From NCBI GenBank assembly GCA_963971535.1, contig OZ020589.1:88087183-88151182 (forward strand): a DNA stretch of 64,000 nt, written 5' to 3'. Below are positions 44,939 through 54,038 of the stretch, one piece after another. How positions within the stretch are numbered: the first letter of the stretch is position 1; every line of letters starts with the position of its first letter. The notes beneath the pieces were generated by a model, which ran no database searches, had not been told where the DNA came from, and saw only the letters and a program-made list of their open reading frames with translations. Position numbers and translations under genes: made by a program. The DNA is from Notolepis coatsorum (lineage: Eukaryota; Chordata; Actinopteri; Aulopiformes; Paralepididae).

Positions 44939-47497
44939 TGCAATGTCCTTTGCTTCACCGAAACATGGCTAACACCGGAGGTTCCAGATCACGCGATTCA
45001 ACCAGCGGATCACTTCTTTATCCATAGGAAGGATCGGACACAATCAGAGTCCGGTAAACAACGTGGTGGAGGTATTGCCTTCATGTTTAACAAAAATTGG
45101 AGTGATCCAACGAACGTGAAGGAATTATCCAACCACTGCTCCCCAGAACTGGAATATATAACCATCAAGTGTCGTCCTTTCTTCCTCCCGAGGGAGTTAA
45201 CGGCGATCGTCCTGGTCGGAGTGTATATTCCACCGCAAGCCAACAACAACGCAGCGCTCTCCAGACTCCACGACGAGGTAAATAGTATACAAGCGACGAA
45301 CGTTAACGCCGCCATTTTAGTACTGGGAGATTTCAATAGCGCCAATCTGAGAAAGGTATTGCCTGATTTCTACCAGCATGTGACTTGCAACACCAGAGGC
45401 GGTAACATCCTAGATCACTGTTACACGCAATTTAAAGGTGGCTACAAGGCTCATTCTGATAGTGGCTTTGGCAAGTCAGATCACGCATCCATTTTCCTTA
45501 CACCAAAGTACAGACAAAGAATTAAAAGTACTCCCGTAGTCTCGCGAGAGGTGCAGAAATGGGATGTGACGTCAGAGGATACGATCCGGTCAGTGTTTCA
45601 CAACACAGACTGGATTGTGTTCCGCGACACAGATAACATTAATGCCTACACGGAGACAGTGCTGGACTATGTCTGTACTAGGGTGAAAGAAACAATCCCC
45701 ACTACCAAAATGAAAGTTTACCCAAATCAAAAACCCTGGGTAGACAAATCCGTCCGTGAAGCTCTGAGAGAGCGCACCAAAGCATACAATGACGGCCTAG
45801 TGGCAGGCAACATGAATGACCACAAGGTGGCGCGACACAACGTAAGGAGGACAGTGTCAGAGGCCAAACGGCGCTACAGGGATAAAATTGAACTCCAGTT
45901 TGAACAAGCTGACTCTAGAGCTATGTGGCAGGGGCTCAAAACGATGACAGACTACAAAGGCGCCTCCCTCAAACTGAACAGTGACATCTCCTTAGCAAAC
46001 GACCTCAATACCTTCTATGCGAGGTTTGATGCTGGTAATAACAACACCAGCTCACAAGCCTCGGCAATGGGGGGGGGGGGGTCGGCTGCTGATGGAGGCG
46101 CAGTGTTCAGGGTAACAGAGCATGAGGTGAGGCGGACCTTTAAAAAAGTGAATATCAGGAAGGCAGCAGGTCCGGACGGCATCCCCGGCCGCGTCCTAAA
46201 AGTCTGTGCCGACCAACTGGCCCCAGTATTCACTGACATATTTAACCTGTCCTTAGAACAGGCTGTCATCCCCACCTGCCTGAAGAAGTCCACTATTATC
46301 CCTGTACCCAAAAAATCCAAGCCTGCTTGCCTCAACGACTACCGCCCTGTAGCTCTCACCTCCATAGCCATGAAGTGCTTTGAGAAGCTAGTAAAGGGCT
46401 ACATCTGCTCCTCCCTCCCCATCAACATGGACCCCCTGCAATTTGCATACCGCCCCAACAGGTCCACGGAGGACGCCATATCCCATGTGCTGCACACAGC
46501 AGCATCACACCTGGACAAGAGGCAGGGGAACTATGTGAGAATGCTATTCATCGACTACAGCTCGGCATTCAATACCATAGTCCCCTCCATACTCATAGCC
46601 AAGCTCAGGGACCTGGGCTTGGGCTATGACCTCTGCCAGTGGGTCTTGGACTTCCTGACTGGCAGACCCCAGGTGGTGAGAGCAGGCAACTGCACCTCCT
46701 CATCCATCACCCTCAACATAGGGGCCCCCCAGGGCTGTGTTCTGAGTCCCCTCCTCTACTCCCTGTACACACACGACTGTGTGGCTCAGCGGAGTAGCAA
46801 TACAATCGTCAAATTTGCTGACGACACAGTGGTGGTGGGCCTGATCTCTGCCAACGACGAGAGGGCCTACCTGGAAGAGGTCAAGGTCCTGGCGGGATGG
46901 TGCCAGGAAAACAGCCTCTCCCTGAACGTCAGCAAAACAAAGGAGATGATTGTGGACTTCAGGAGGTCGGGGGTCAAGGACTACAGCCCCCTCAGCATCG
47001 ACGGGGCACCGGTTGAGAGAGTCAACAGCTTCAAGTACCTCGGAGCCCACATATCCGAGGACTTGACATGGACCATACACATTAACAGTGTGGTGAAGAA
47101 GGCACGACAACGCCTCTACTTCCTCAGGCGCCTAAGGAAGTTCCAAGTCAGCCAGAAGATCCTTAAGAACTTCTACTCATGTACAATAGAGAGCATCTTG
47201 ACCGGCAACATCACCTCCTGGTTTGGGAATAGCACTGCAAAAGACCAAAGCAGACTACAAGGAGTGACACGTTCAGCCGAACGCACAATTGGAGGGGGGC
47301 TCCCCACCCTCCAGAACATTTACTACAAGCGTTGCAAGGGGAAGGCTAAGAGAATTATTAAGGACTCGAGCCACCCGAACAACTGCCTCTTTGAACTGCT
47401 GCCGTCAGGCAAGCGATACAGGAGTCTCAAGGCGAGCACAGAAAGACTCAGAAGTAGCTTCTATCCCCAGGCCATCAGGCTGCTAAACGAACAATGA
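44939..47497 (+). CDS. Rex1-like LINE ORF2: endonuclease and reverse transcriptase, N-terminally truncated
   Basis: About 852 codons remain open with no stop. The endonuclease part shows CFTETWLT (residue 5), RGGGIAFMF, VYIPPQ, LVLGDFN and GKSDHASIFL. The reverse transcriptase shows GPDGIPGRVLK, NDYRPVALTSIAMK, MLFIDYSSAFNTIVPS, GAPQGCVLSPLLYSLYTHDC and catalytic FADDTVVVGLI (near residue 635). The C-terminal part has ARQRLYFLRRLRKF, SCTIESILTGNITSWFGN and the end LLPSGKRYRSLKAS, AIRLLNEQ. These are features of the Rex1/CR1 group abundant in teleosts. Only the first part of the endonuclease is missing. A run of 10 G near 46070 encodes an extra poly-Gly and is a likely slippage site. Probably immobile because of the 5' truncation. 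Confidence 0.9.
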   Translation, partial: CNVLCFTETWLTPEVPDHAIQPADHFFIHRKDRTQSESGKQRGGGIAFMFNKNWSDPTNVKELSNHCSPELEYITIKCRPFFLPRELTAIVLVGVYIPPQANNNAALSRLHDEVNSIQATNVNAAILVLGDFNSANLRKVLPDFYQHVTCNTRGGNILDHCYTQFKGGYKAHSDSGFGKSDHASIFLTPKYRQRIKSTPVVSREVQKWDVTSEDTIRSVFHNTDWIVFRDTDNINAYTETVLDYVCTRVKETIPTTKMKVYPNQKPWVDKSVREALRERTKAYNDGLVAGNMNDHKVARHNVRRTVSEAKRRYRDKIELQFEQADSRAMWQGLKTMTDYKGASLKLNSDISLANDLNTFYARFDAGNNNTSSQASAMGGGGSAADGGAVFRVTEHEVRRTFKKVNIRKAAGPDGIPGRVLKVCADQLAPVFTDIFNLSLEQAVIPTCLKKSTIIPVPKKSKPACLNDYRPVALTSIAMKCFEKLVKGYICSSLPINMDPLQFAYRPNRSTEDAISHVLHTAASHLDKRQGNYVRMLFIDYSSAFNTIVPSILIAKLRDLGLGYDLCQWVLDFLTGRPQVVRAGNCTSSSITLNIGAPQGCVLSPLLYSLYTHDCVAQRSSNTIVKFADDTVVVGLISANDERAYLEEVKVLAGWCQENSLSLNVSKTKEMIVDFRRSGVKDYSPLSIDGAPVERVNSFKYLGAHISEDLTWTIHINSVVKKARQRLYFLRRLRKFQVSQKILKNFYSCTIESILTGNITSWFGNSTAKDQSRLQGVTRSAERTIGGGLPTLQNIYYKRCKGKAKRIIKDSSHPNNCLFELLPSGKRYRSLKASTERLRSSFYPQAIRLLNEQ

Positions 47498-47993
47498 ATG
47501 AACACTACACAACAACAACCACCAAACACACATAGCACACACATCCACACGCACACACTCACTTTAAACAAACACACTGTAGCACCCACTACACACACTT
47601 TATAGCACACACCCACTTTAAACAAACACACTGTAGCACCCACTCCCCACACTTTATATTTATGGATGAAGGATTGCACTACAACTCGTACACCTTACTG
47701 TAAATTGTACCTAAAATTGTACCTCATCCCATTTCTGCTTTGCACTAGATAGTACTGTACATTAGTACACTGCATAGTATTGTGTATTGTATATTATATG
47801 GTAACTCAGAACATTGTACATATGTCTATACCGAACAACTGTGACCTCATTTTCTTCTAAATTCATGCTATATTATGTTATTATGTTATTTGATACTATC
47901 TTGTCTAGCACAGTCTCTGGAGCGTAACAGTAAGAAGCATTTTGTATGAAAGTATTCTGTACTTCTGTATGACAACTATTAAAGAACTTGAAC
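44939..47993 (+). mobile_element. Rex1-like LINE, 5'-truncated, inside ACC satellite
   Basis: LINE similarity begins at 44939 in the endonuclease domain (CNVLCFTETWLTPEVPDH), directly after the satellite. It ends at ACTATTAAAGAACTTGAA near 47993, directly before the same satellite type. The 3' UTR of about 500 bp contains CACAC- and TTTAAAC-rich repeats. AAGAACTTGAA is a tail typical of this LINE group in fish. Confidence 0.85.
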
Positions 47994-48388
47994 CACCACC
48001 AACACCACCACTACCAACACCACCACCAACACCACCAACAACACCACCAACACCACCAACAACAACAACAACACCAACAACATCATCACTACCACCAACA
48101 CCACCACCAACAACACCAACACCACCACCAACAACATAATCACCACCACCAACACCACCACCAACACCACCAACAACAACAGCATCACCACCATCATCAC
48201 CACCAACACCACCACCAACAACATCATCACTACCACCAACACCACCACCAACACCACCACCAACACCACCACTACCACCACCAACAACACCACCACTACC
48301 AACACAAACACTACCAACACCACCACCACCAAGACCACCACCACCAACACCACCACTAACAACACCACCACCACCAACACCACCAATA
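47994..48388. repeat. (ACC)n/(AACACC)n satellite, right part
   Basis: Same repeat type as 44080-44938, resuming immediately after the LINE tail. Confidence 0.93.
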
Positions 48389-48769
48389 CGGCATACAACC
48401 ATTGAGTCCCACCAGACCAAGTTATTTTTGGCTACAGCGGGTATAGTTGGCATCTATCTGCACATGCCGCCAGCAGGGACAAAACAAGTCCTGCTGTTCC
48501 AGACAACACTTTCAATCATCCAACAACATTTTTCACTGAAGCCACTTTCAATGTCTTTAATTTAATATGCAATTTGATGGTTTCGGTGCACTGTTTGGCT
48601 GAAAATATAGATTTTCTGATTTTAATCTTAACTTAATTATAACTCTGGGACTGGTGTAGTTCTGCATTATCATGCCTGTAGGGTTTAGGGGCAGTGTTTT
48701 GGATAAAAGCACTATTATGAATGCAGTCCATTTACCATTAATTACGGCATTACATAACTTACATAATGC
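48389..48769. other. Unassigned spacer
   Basis: Unique-looking sequence between the ACC satellite and the minisatellite/hAT junction. No gene is supported. Confidence 0.45.
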
Positions 48770-48812
48770 TCTGGTGGAGCTGCTCAGTGGCCAACAGTGT
48801 CTGACTGGTTGT
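48770..48812. repeat. Isolated 43-bp minisatellite unit left of hAT-3
   Basis: GAGCTGCTCAGTGGCCAACA and GTGTCTGACTGGTTGT match the unit of the array at 51022-52105. This lone unit shows that the hAT element inserted into the first repeat or its ancestor. Confidence 0.75.
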
Positions 48813-48896
48813 CAGGGCCGCCTGGGAGAAATGCGAGGCCCTGTGCGAGATTGAAACGCTATTAAATAATAGCGCTGCCCGAGGCTGGGCATATAG

Positions 48897-48897
<1 letters not shown>

Positions 48898-48958
<61 letters not shown>
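48898..48958. repeat. (GA)n microsatellite
   Basis: About 60 bp of pure GA inside hAT-3. Confidence 0.95.
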
Positions 48959-48960
<2 letters not shown>

Positions 48961-49327
48961 CCCGTTCTACAGTCAATATACAGTGTTATCGCTTTGTAAC
49001 ACTGTACAAATTTCTCCACAACACACATGTACAAGTGGCAGTAATGCAGAAAATCCAGCAAGGGAAGAAGCAGTGTAGAAAACAGGTGGAGTTTTTGCCT
49101 AGCAATGGGAATGCTTTGGCTGTACTGTGTAGATAGAAGTACACATTCTAGTGTTGATGTCTTTGTTTACAAGGCTTCAGGTATGGTTGCTCTGCTACAA
49201 ACACAGTAGAGCAGCTGTGTGCACATCCAACCTGTTTTAGGCCAGGTGCAGGATAAAACTAAATGTGACTGAAGGAAAAATTGCAATGAACTGACCGACA
49301 CAATTGACAACTATAAGCAATGCAATG

Positions 49328-49330
<3 letters not shown>

Positions 49331-49386
<56 letters not shown>

Positions 49387-49478
49387 TGTGGTCCAGAGAG
49401 AGAGAGATGAGTCTGTGGTCCAGACAGAGAGAGAGAGAGAGAGAGATAGGTATGTGGTCCAGACAGAGAGAGAGAGAG
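49331..49478. repeat. (GA)n microsatellite with GTCTGTGGTCCAGA spacers
   Basis: GA tract broken three times by GTCTGTGGTCCAGA or a variant, giving a short higher-order repeat. Confidence 0.93.
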
Positions 49479-49729
49479 ATAAGCAAGACAGCTAAGATGA
49501 GCCCCTAAAGGATATTCAACTTTTAATGGAAGAACAAAACAGAAGGAAAAGATAACTTCAAAGGCAACATGAATATACATAGATCCAAAAGGACAAAGAT
49601 CAACACTTAAATCCAAAGAGAAGAGGATCTATACCAGAGAAAACAAAGTAGCAAGGAGCCAACGGCCGACATCAGCTAAGGAGGCTAACTGCAAATAGAG
49701 TAGCCAGGTACTGACACCAGATACACACC

Positions 49730-50268
49730 GTTAGCTACGACAGCTAGCCGGCCCGTTTGGCTCAATATAACGTTAGCTACGTTAGCTAGCCGGCCCACTT
49801 TGGCTCAATATAACGTTAGCTACGTTAGCTAGCCGGCCCGCTTTGGCTCAATATAACGTTAGCTACGTTAGCTAGCCGGCCCGCTTTGGCTCAATATAAC
49901 ATTAGCTACGACAGCTAGCCGGCCCGCTTGGCTCAATATAACGTTAGCTACGTTAGCTAGCCGGCCCGCTTGGCTCATTATAACGTTAGCCATGTTAGCT
50001 AGCCGGCCCGCTTGGCTCAACATAACGTCTACGACAGCTAGCCGGCCCGCTAGCTCAACATAACGTTGGCTACGATAGTTAGCCGGCCCGCTAGCTCAAC
50101 ATAACATTAGCTACGATAGCTAGCCGGCCCGCTAGTTCAACATAAGGTTAGCTACGATAGCTAGCCGGCCCGCTGGTCCAACAGAACGTCAGCTACGATA
50201 GCTAGCCGGCCCGCTGGCTCCACATAACGTTAGCCAACATAACGTAGCCACGATAGCTAGCCGGCCCG
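49730..50268. repeat. About 40-43-bp tandem repeat, GCTAGCCGGCCCGC family
   Basis: About 12 units of AGCTAGCCGGCCCGCTTTGG plus CTCAATATAACGTTAGCTAC with small length variation. The unit contains several palindromes (GCTAGC, CCGG, AACGTT). Confidence 0.92.
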
Positions 50269-51021
50269 AGAGAGAGAGAGAGAGAGATATCTCCACGGCG
50301 GAATAGAATAGAGTGCATTAAAAACTCACCAAACGTCCAAGAGGATGGAGACAACCGCGTGGAGTTGACGAAGTTCATCTGCCGAATGACCGTCCTCTTC
50401 ATCTTGGCATAACAATGCTGCACGCGCTCTCTCTAGGTTTGCTAACGCTAGTTAGCTTTAGCTAAGCTACTAGCCGACATGGCTATCCCGACTGAACCAC
50501 ACGTTAGCACTCGATATTATAACGTAGCTAAAGCTAACTAGCTGTCCCTGCCTTTAACTTTCTAACATGCAACAACTTTCATCTTCAGTCCATCTGCCGA
50601 ACGACCGTCCTCTTCGTCTTGGCTGGCATAACCTCCAGTCCAATGCTGCACGCGCGAAATAGTCAGACGCAGCTGACGCACGCCGGCCGACTGTACACAT
50701 GTAACCCCTCCCTTCGTTGAAACCAATAGTATGTCTGCTGCAGAGCCCCAGAGCTCCAATAGTGTATCTGCAGTCTGCAGAGCCGCAGAGCCAGGAACAA
50801 GTCAGACACATTCTACAAACGTGTCTAATGTGAAATATATAAGCATATAAGCAAAACTAGATTTTAGGTCTGTGATGAAAAAGGGCCTTGCGGGAAGGGG
50901 GGCCTCGCAAAAAAAAGAAATAATAAATAATTTTTTTTTCTTTTTTCTTTTTGTGCGAGGCCCCCCTTCTCGCGAGGCCCTGTGCGACCGCACTGCTCGC
51001 ACACCGCCTGAGGCGGCCTTG

Positions 51022-52105
51022 CTGGTTGTACTGGGCAGCTCCTAGTGGTCAACAGTGTCAGACTGGTTGTACTGGGCAGCTCCTAGTGGTCAACAGTGTC
51101 AGACTGTGGTTGTACTGGGCAGCTCCTAGTGGTCAACAGTGTCAGACTGTGGTTGTACTGGGCAGCTCCTAGTGGTCAACAGTGCCAGACTGGTTGTACT
51201 GGGCAGCTCCTAGTGGTCAACAGTGTCAGACTGGTTGTACTGGGCAGCTCCTAGTGGTCAACAGTGTCAGACTGTGGTTGTACTGGGTGGCTCCTAGTGG
51301 TCAACAGTGTCAGACTGGTTGTACTGGGCAGCTCCTAGTGGTCAACAGTGTCAGACTGTGGTTGTACTGGGCAGCTCCTAGTGGTCAACAGTGTCAGACT
51401 GTGGTTGTACTGGGCAGCTCCTAGTGGTCAACAGTGCCAGACTGGTTGTACTGGGCAGCTCCTAGTGGTCAACAGTGTCAGACTGGTTGTACTGGGCAGC
51501 TCCTAGTGGTCAACAGTGTCAGACTGTGGTTGTACTGGGTGGCTCCTAGTGGTCAACAGTGTCAGACTGTGGTTGTATTGGACAGCTCCTAGTGGTCAAG
51601 TGTCAGACTGTGGTTGTACTGGGTGGCTCCTAGTGGTCAACAGTGTCAGACTGTGGTTGTACTTGGCAGCTCCTAGTGGTCAACAGTGTCAGACTGTGGT
51701 TGTACTGGGTGGCTCCTAGTGGTCAACAGTGTCAGACTGTGGTTACACTGGGCGGATCCTAATGGTCAACAGTGTCAGACTGTGGTTGTACTGGGCATCT
51801 CCTAGTGGTCAACAGCGTCAGACTGTGGTTGTACTGGGCAGCTCCTAATGGTCAACAGTGTCAGACTGTGGTTGTACTGGGAAGCTCCTAGTGGTCAACA
51901 GTGTCAGACTGTGGTTGTATTGGGAAGCTCCTAGTGGTCAACAGTGTCAGACTGTGGTTGTACTGGGAAACTCCTAGTGGTCAACAGTGGGTCAGACTGT
52001 GGTTGTACTGGGCAGCTCCTAGTGGTCAACTGTGTCAGACTGTGGTTGTACTGGGCAGCTCCTAGTGGTCAACAGTGTCAGACTGTGGTTGTGCTGGGCG
52101 GCTCC
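51022..52105. repeat. 43-bp minisatellite, about 25 units
   Basis: Units of ACTGGGCAGCTCCTAGTGGT and CAACAGTGTCAGACTGTGGT plus TGT, with 41-bp variants lacking TG. Starts exactly at the hAT-3 target duplication. Confidence 0.95.
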
Positions 52106-52330
52106 CAGGTGTGAATGTGTGTGAAGCAGGCTTTTTTTTGCCCATGGTCCTCATCAAGAATAATTTTAACAATTCATAATATTATAAATACAAATAAATA
52201 TTTGAATGCCTGTCTGTCTGAGGTGCATGGTTTTCTGTTATGTTCGCCCTATTTCCACCCACCCTCTTGGAATGACGAGCCCATTAGCCAATAGAAATCT
52301 AGTGCAAACCGAGCATCTCGCCTCACGTTT
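52106..52330. other. Spacer
   Basis: No feature recognised; the sequence leads to the presumed Gypsy-3 LTR start. Confidence 0.4.
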
Positions 52331-53070
52331 GTCATGGTTTTTGCCTTATTTCACCTTTCTGTGAGGGACAGCTGTCTATTTTTGCTTTATTTCACCTCTC
52401 TGTGAGGGATAGCTGGCACTCCCTGTTCCCTGTGGTTAATTGCCTCAGGGGTCGGCAGGTGTGTGGGCTTGATTGCACCTGATGCAGTGCAGCTGTGCCT
52501 ATGGCCATGTGGAGTCTATTTAAGTTTGGAGATTGCAATGTCAACTGCTTTTTCATTTTCCTTGAGCTGGCTATACGTTTGGTCAGGCTCATTATATTTA
52601 AGTGTAGTGCTGCCCTATTCAGCATTTAGCCTTCTTTTGTAGCCATCTTGTTTTCGGCTACTGGCTTAGATTACACTTTATAGAGGCTGAGTCCTTTATG
52701 GTAGTGTTTTCTTTAGTTCTTTTGGAACTGTCCGTTGCACATAAACTCCCTTGGTGGAGGTTTATTGTTTTATGTTTTCAATATAAACTCTGGTTTTAGG
52801 AGTTGCCTTTGTGGCTTATTTATTCTTTCTACAATACCCCTTTAATGATTGTCGTCCTGTTTTTTTTGGACTTTACTTATTTTCTTAAATACTCACTTTG
52901 AGGCTTTCACCTGTAAAGGTTGTTTTGTGTTGTTTATTCCCCCCCCTTCTCCTAAAACATCTGCGTGAGCAGTTTTGTGGTTATTCGTTTGATGTATAAC
53001 TTTAAGATTCCCTATTATCTGCTCATGACCCACACACACATACCCACAGCCCTCACAGAATGAAAAAGCC
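52331..53070 (+). other. Presumed Gypsy-3 5' LTR and leader
   Basis: AT-rich non-coding sequence starting with TGTCATGG and preceding gag. A duplicated word, CTTTATTTCACCTCTCTGTG and its variant, occurs at 52345 and 52384. The LTR limits cannot be set without a partner LTR. Confidence 0.4.
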
Positions 53071-54038
53071 ATGAATGGGTCAGCGGATAATACTGGTCTC
53101 GAACGTGCACTTGCTGCACAGCATCAGGGATTACTTTCACATATGGAAGCTATCAAACAATTACAAGAGCAACAAGCCCTCATGGTGATACAGCGTGGGG
53201 AGATGTTTGAAGGGTTGTGCAAGATGGAAGGTTCCATGCGTAATCTGGCTGACTGTATAGCCAATGCACAAGTATCTTCCCAAATATCTCCTAACGTCCC
53301 CAGCCATTTCCTCGTGAGGCTAAAGTGCAGCTCCGCTCGCGCTTTAGCGGGGAGTCAGGTAAATGCCGTGGTTTTCTGGCACAATGCCAAATAGTGTACA
53401 GAGCCCAGCCTTCTCGTTTTCAGGATTCCCGTGTTGCCCTAATTCTATCCCTGTTGGAGGGACCTGCCCTCGATTGGGCTGTTCCACTCATACGGGCTCA
53501 GGCTCTAGTTTTAAACGACTCACAGGGACTCATGAATGAGATGGAGATCGTTTTTGATCATGAACACTACGATAAAGAGGTCGCCATGAAGCTGACGCGC
53601 ATGCGCCAGGGCGCCAGTAGTATAGCTGAGTTTTCCATCGCTTTCAGGACACTGGCTGGAGCTACAGGCTGGCCTGAGGGACCACTCATCACTTTGTTCA
53701 CCAACGCGTTATCTAATCAGGTTAAAGATGCTTTGGCGGTTGTGGGATCTCCAGACAATTTTGACACACTGATCACTACCGCCATACGCGTTGATAACCG
53801 GATCAGAGACCGTGAGCGTGAGAGGCGGGGCCAACGTTTTTGTGTCCCGCTGGAGGAAGTTTCGTCCTTTCCTCCACAACCTTCAGTGGCCAGCTCGTCT
53901 GAACCTATGCAGGTGGACAGCACTGTGCGTGACTCCAGGCAGACTGGTTCTCATGTGGATTGGTGCTGGTACTGCAGGAGAAAAGGTCACACGAGGGTGG
54001 AGTGTCCGAAACTGAAGGGAAACGGTCAGTCCCGCTAG
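53071..54038 (+). pseudogene. gag: Gypsy-3 gag (one frameshift)
   Basis: MNGSADNTGLERALAAQHQG opens a frame with a coiled-coil-like KQLQEQQALM stretch. Near 53298 the sense shifts by one base: the first frame ends at 53394, while the second continues QLRSRFSGESGKCRGFLAQC, LILSLLEGPALDWA, MEIVFDHEHYDKEVA and TLAGATGWPEG. It finishes with the zinc knuckle CWYCRRKGHTRVEC and the stop at 54038. Domain order and spacing are those of vertebrate Gypsy gag, which retrotransposon-derived host genes also share, but the linked pol shows this is an element. Confidence 0.88.

Larger units (their letters stand above)
48813..51021. mobile_element. Non-autonomous hAT element (hAT-3) with internal repeats
   Basis: The ends CAGGGCCGCCTGGG (48813) and AGGCGGCCTTG (to 51021) are short imperfect inverted repeats, flanked by the exact 8-bp duplication CTGGTTGT (48805-48812 and 51022-51029), as in hAT elements. 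The word GCGAGGCCCTGTGCGA occurs near both ends (48833 and 50973). There is a hairpin with 16-bp arms at 50894-50909/50954-50969. The interior holds two (GA)n tracts and a 43-bp tandem repeat, and no transposase. Confidence 0.85.

Noticed and set aside
44017..45027. Pro/Thr-rich 336-codon frame and Val-rich opposite-strand frame
   Set aside because: Translation of the ACC-type satellite running into the LINE in the wrong frame.
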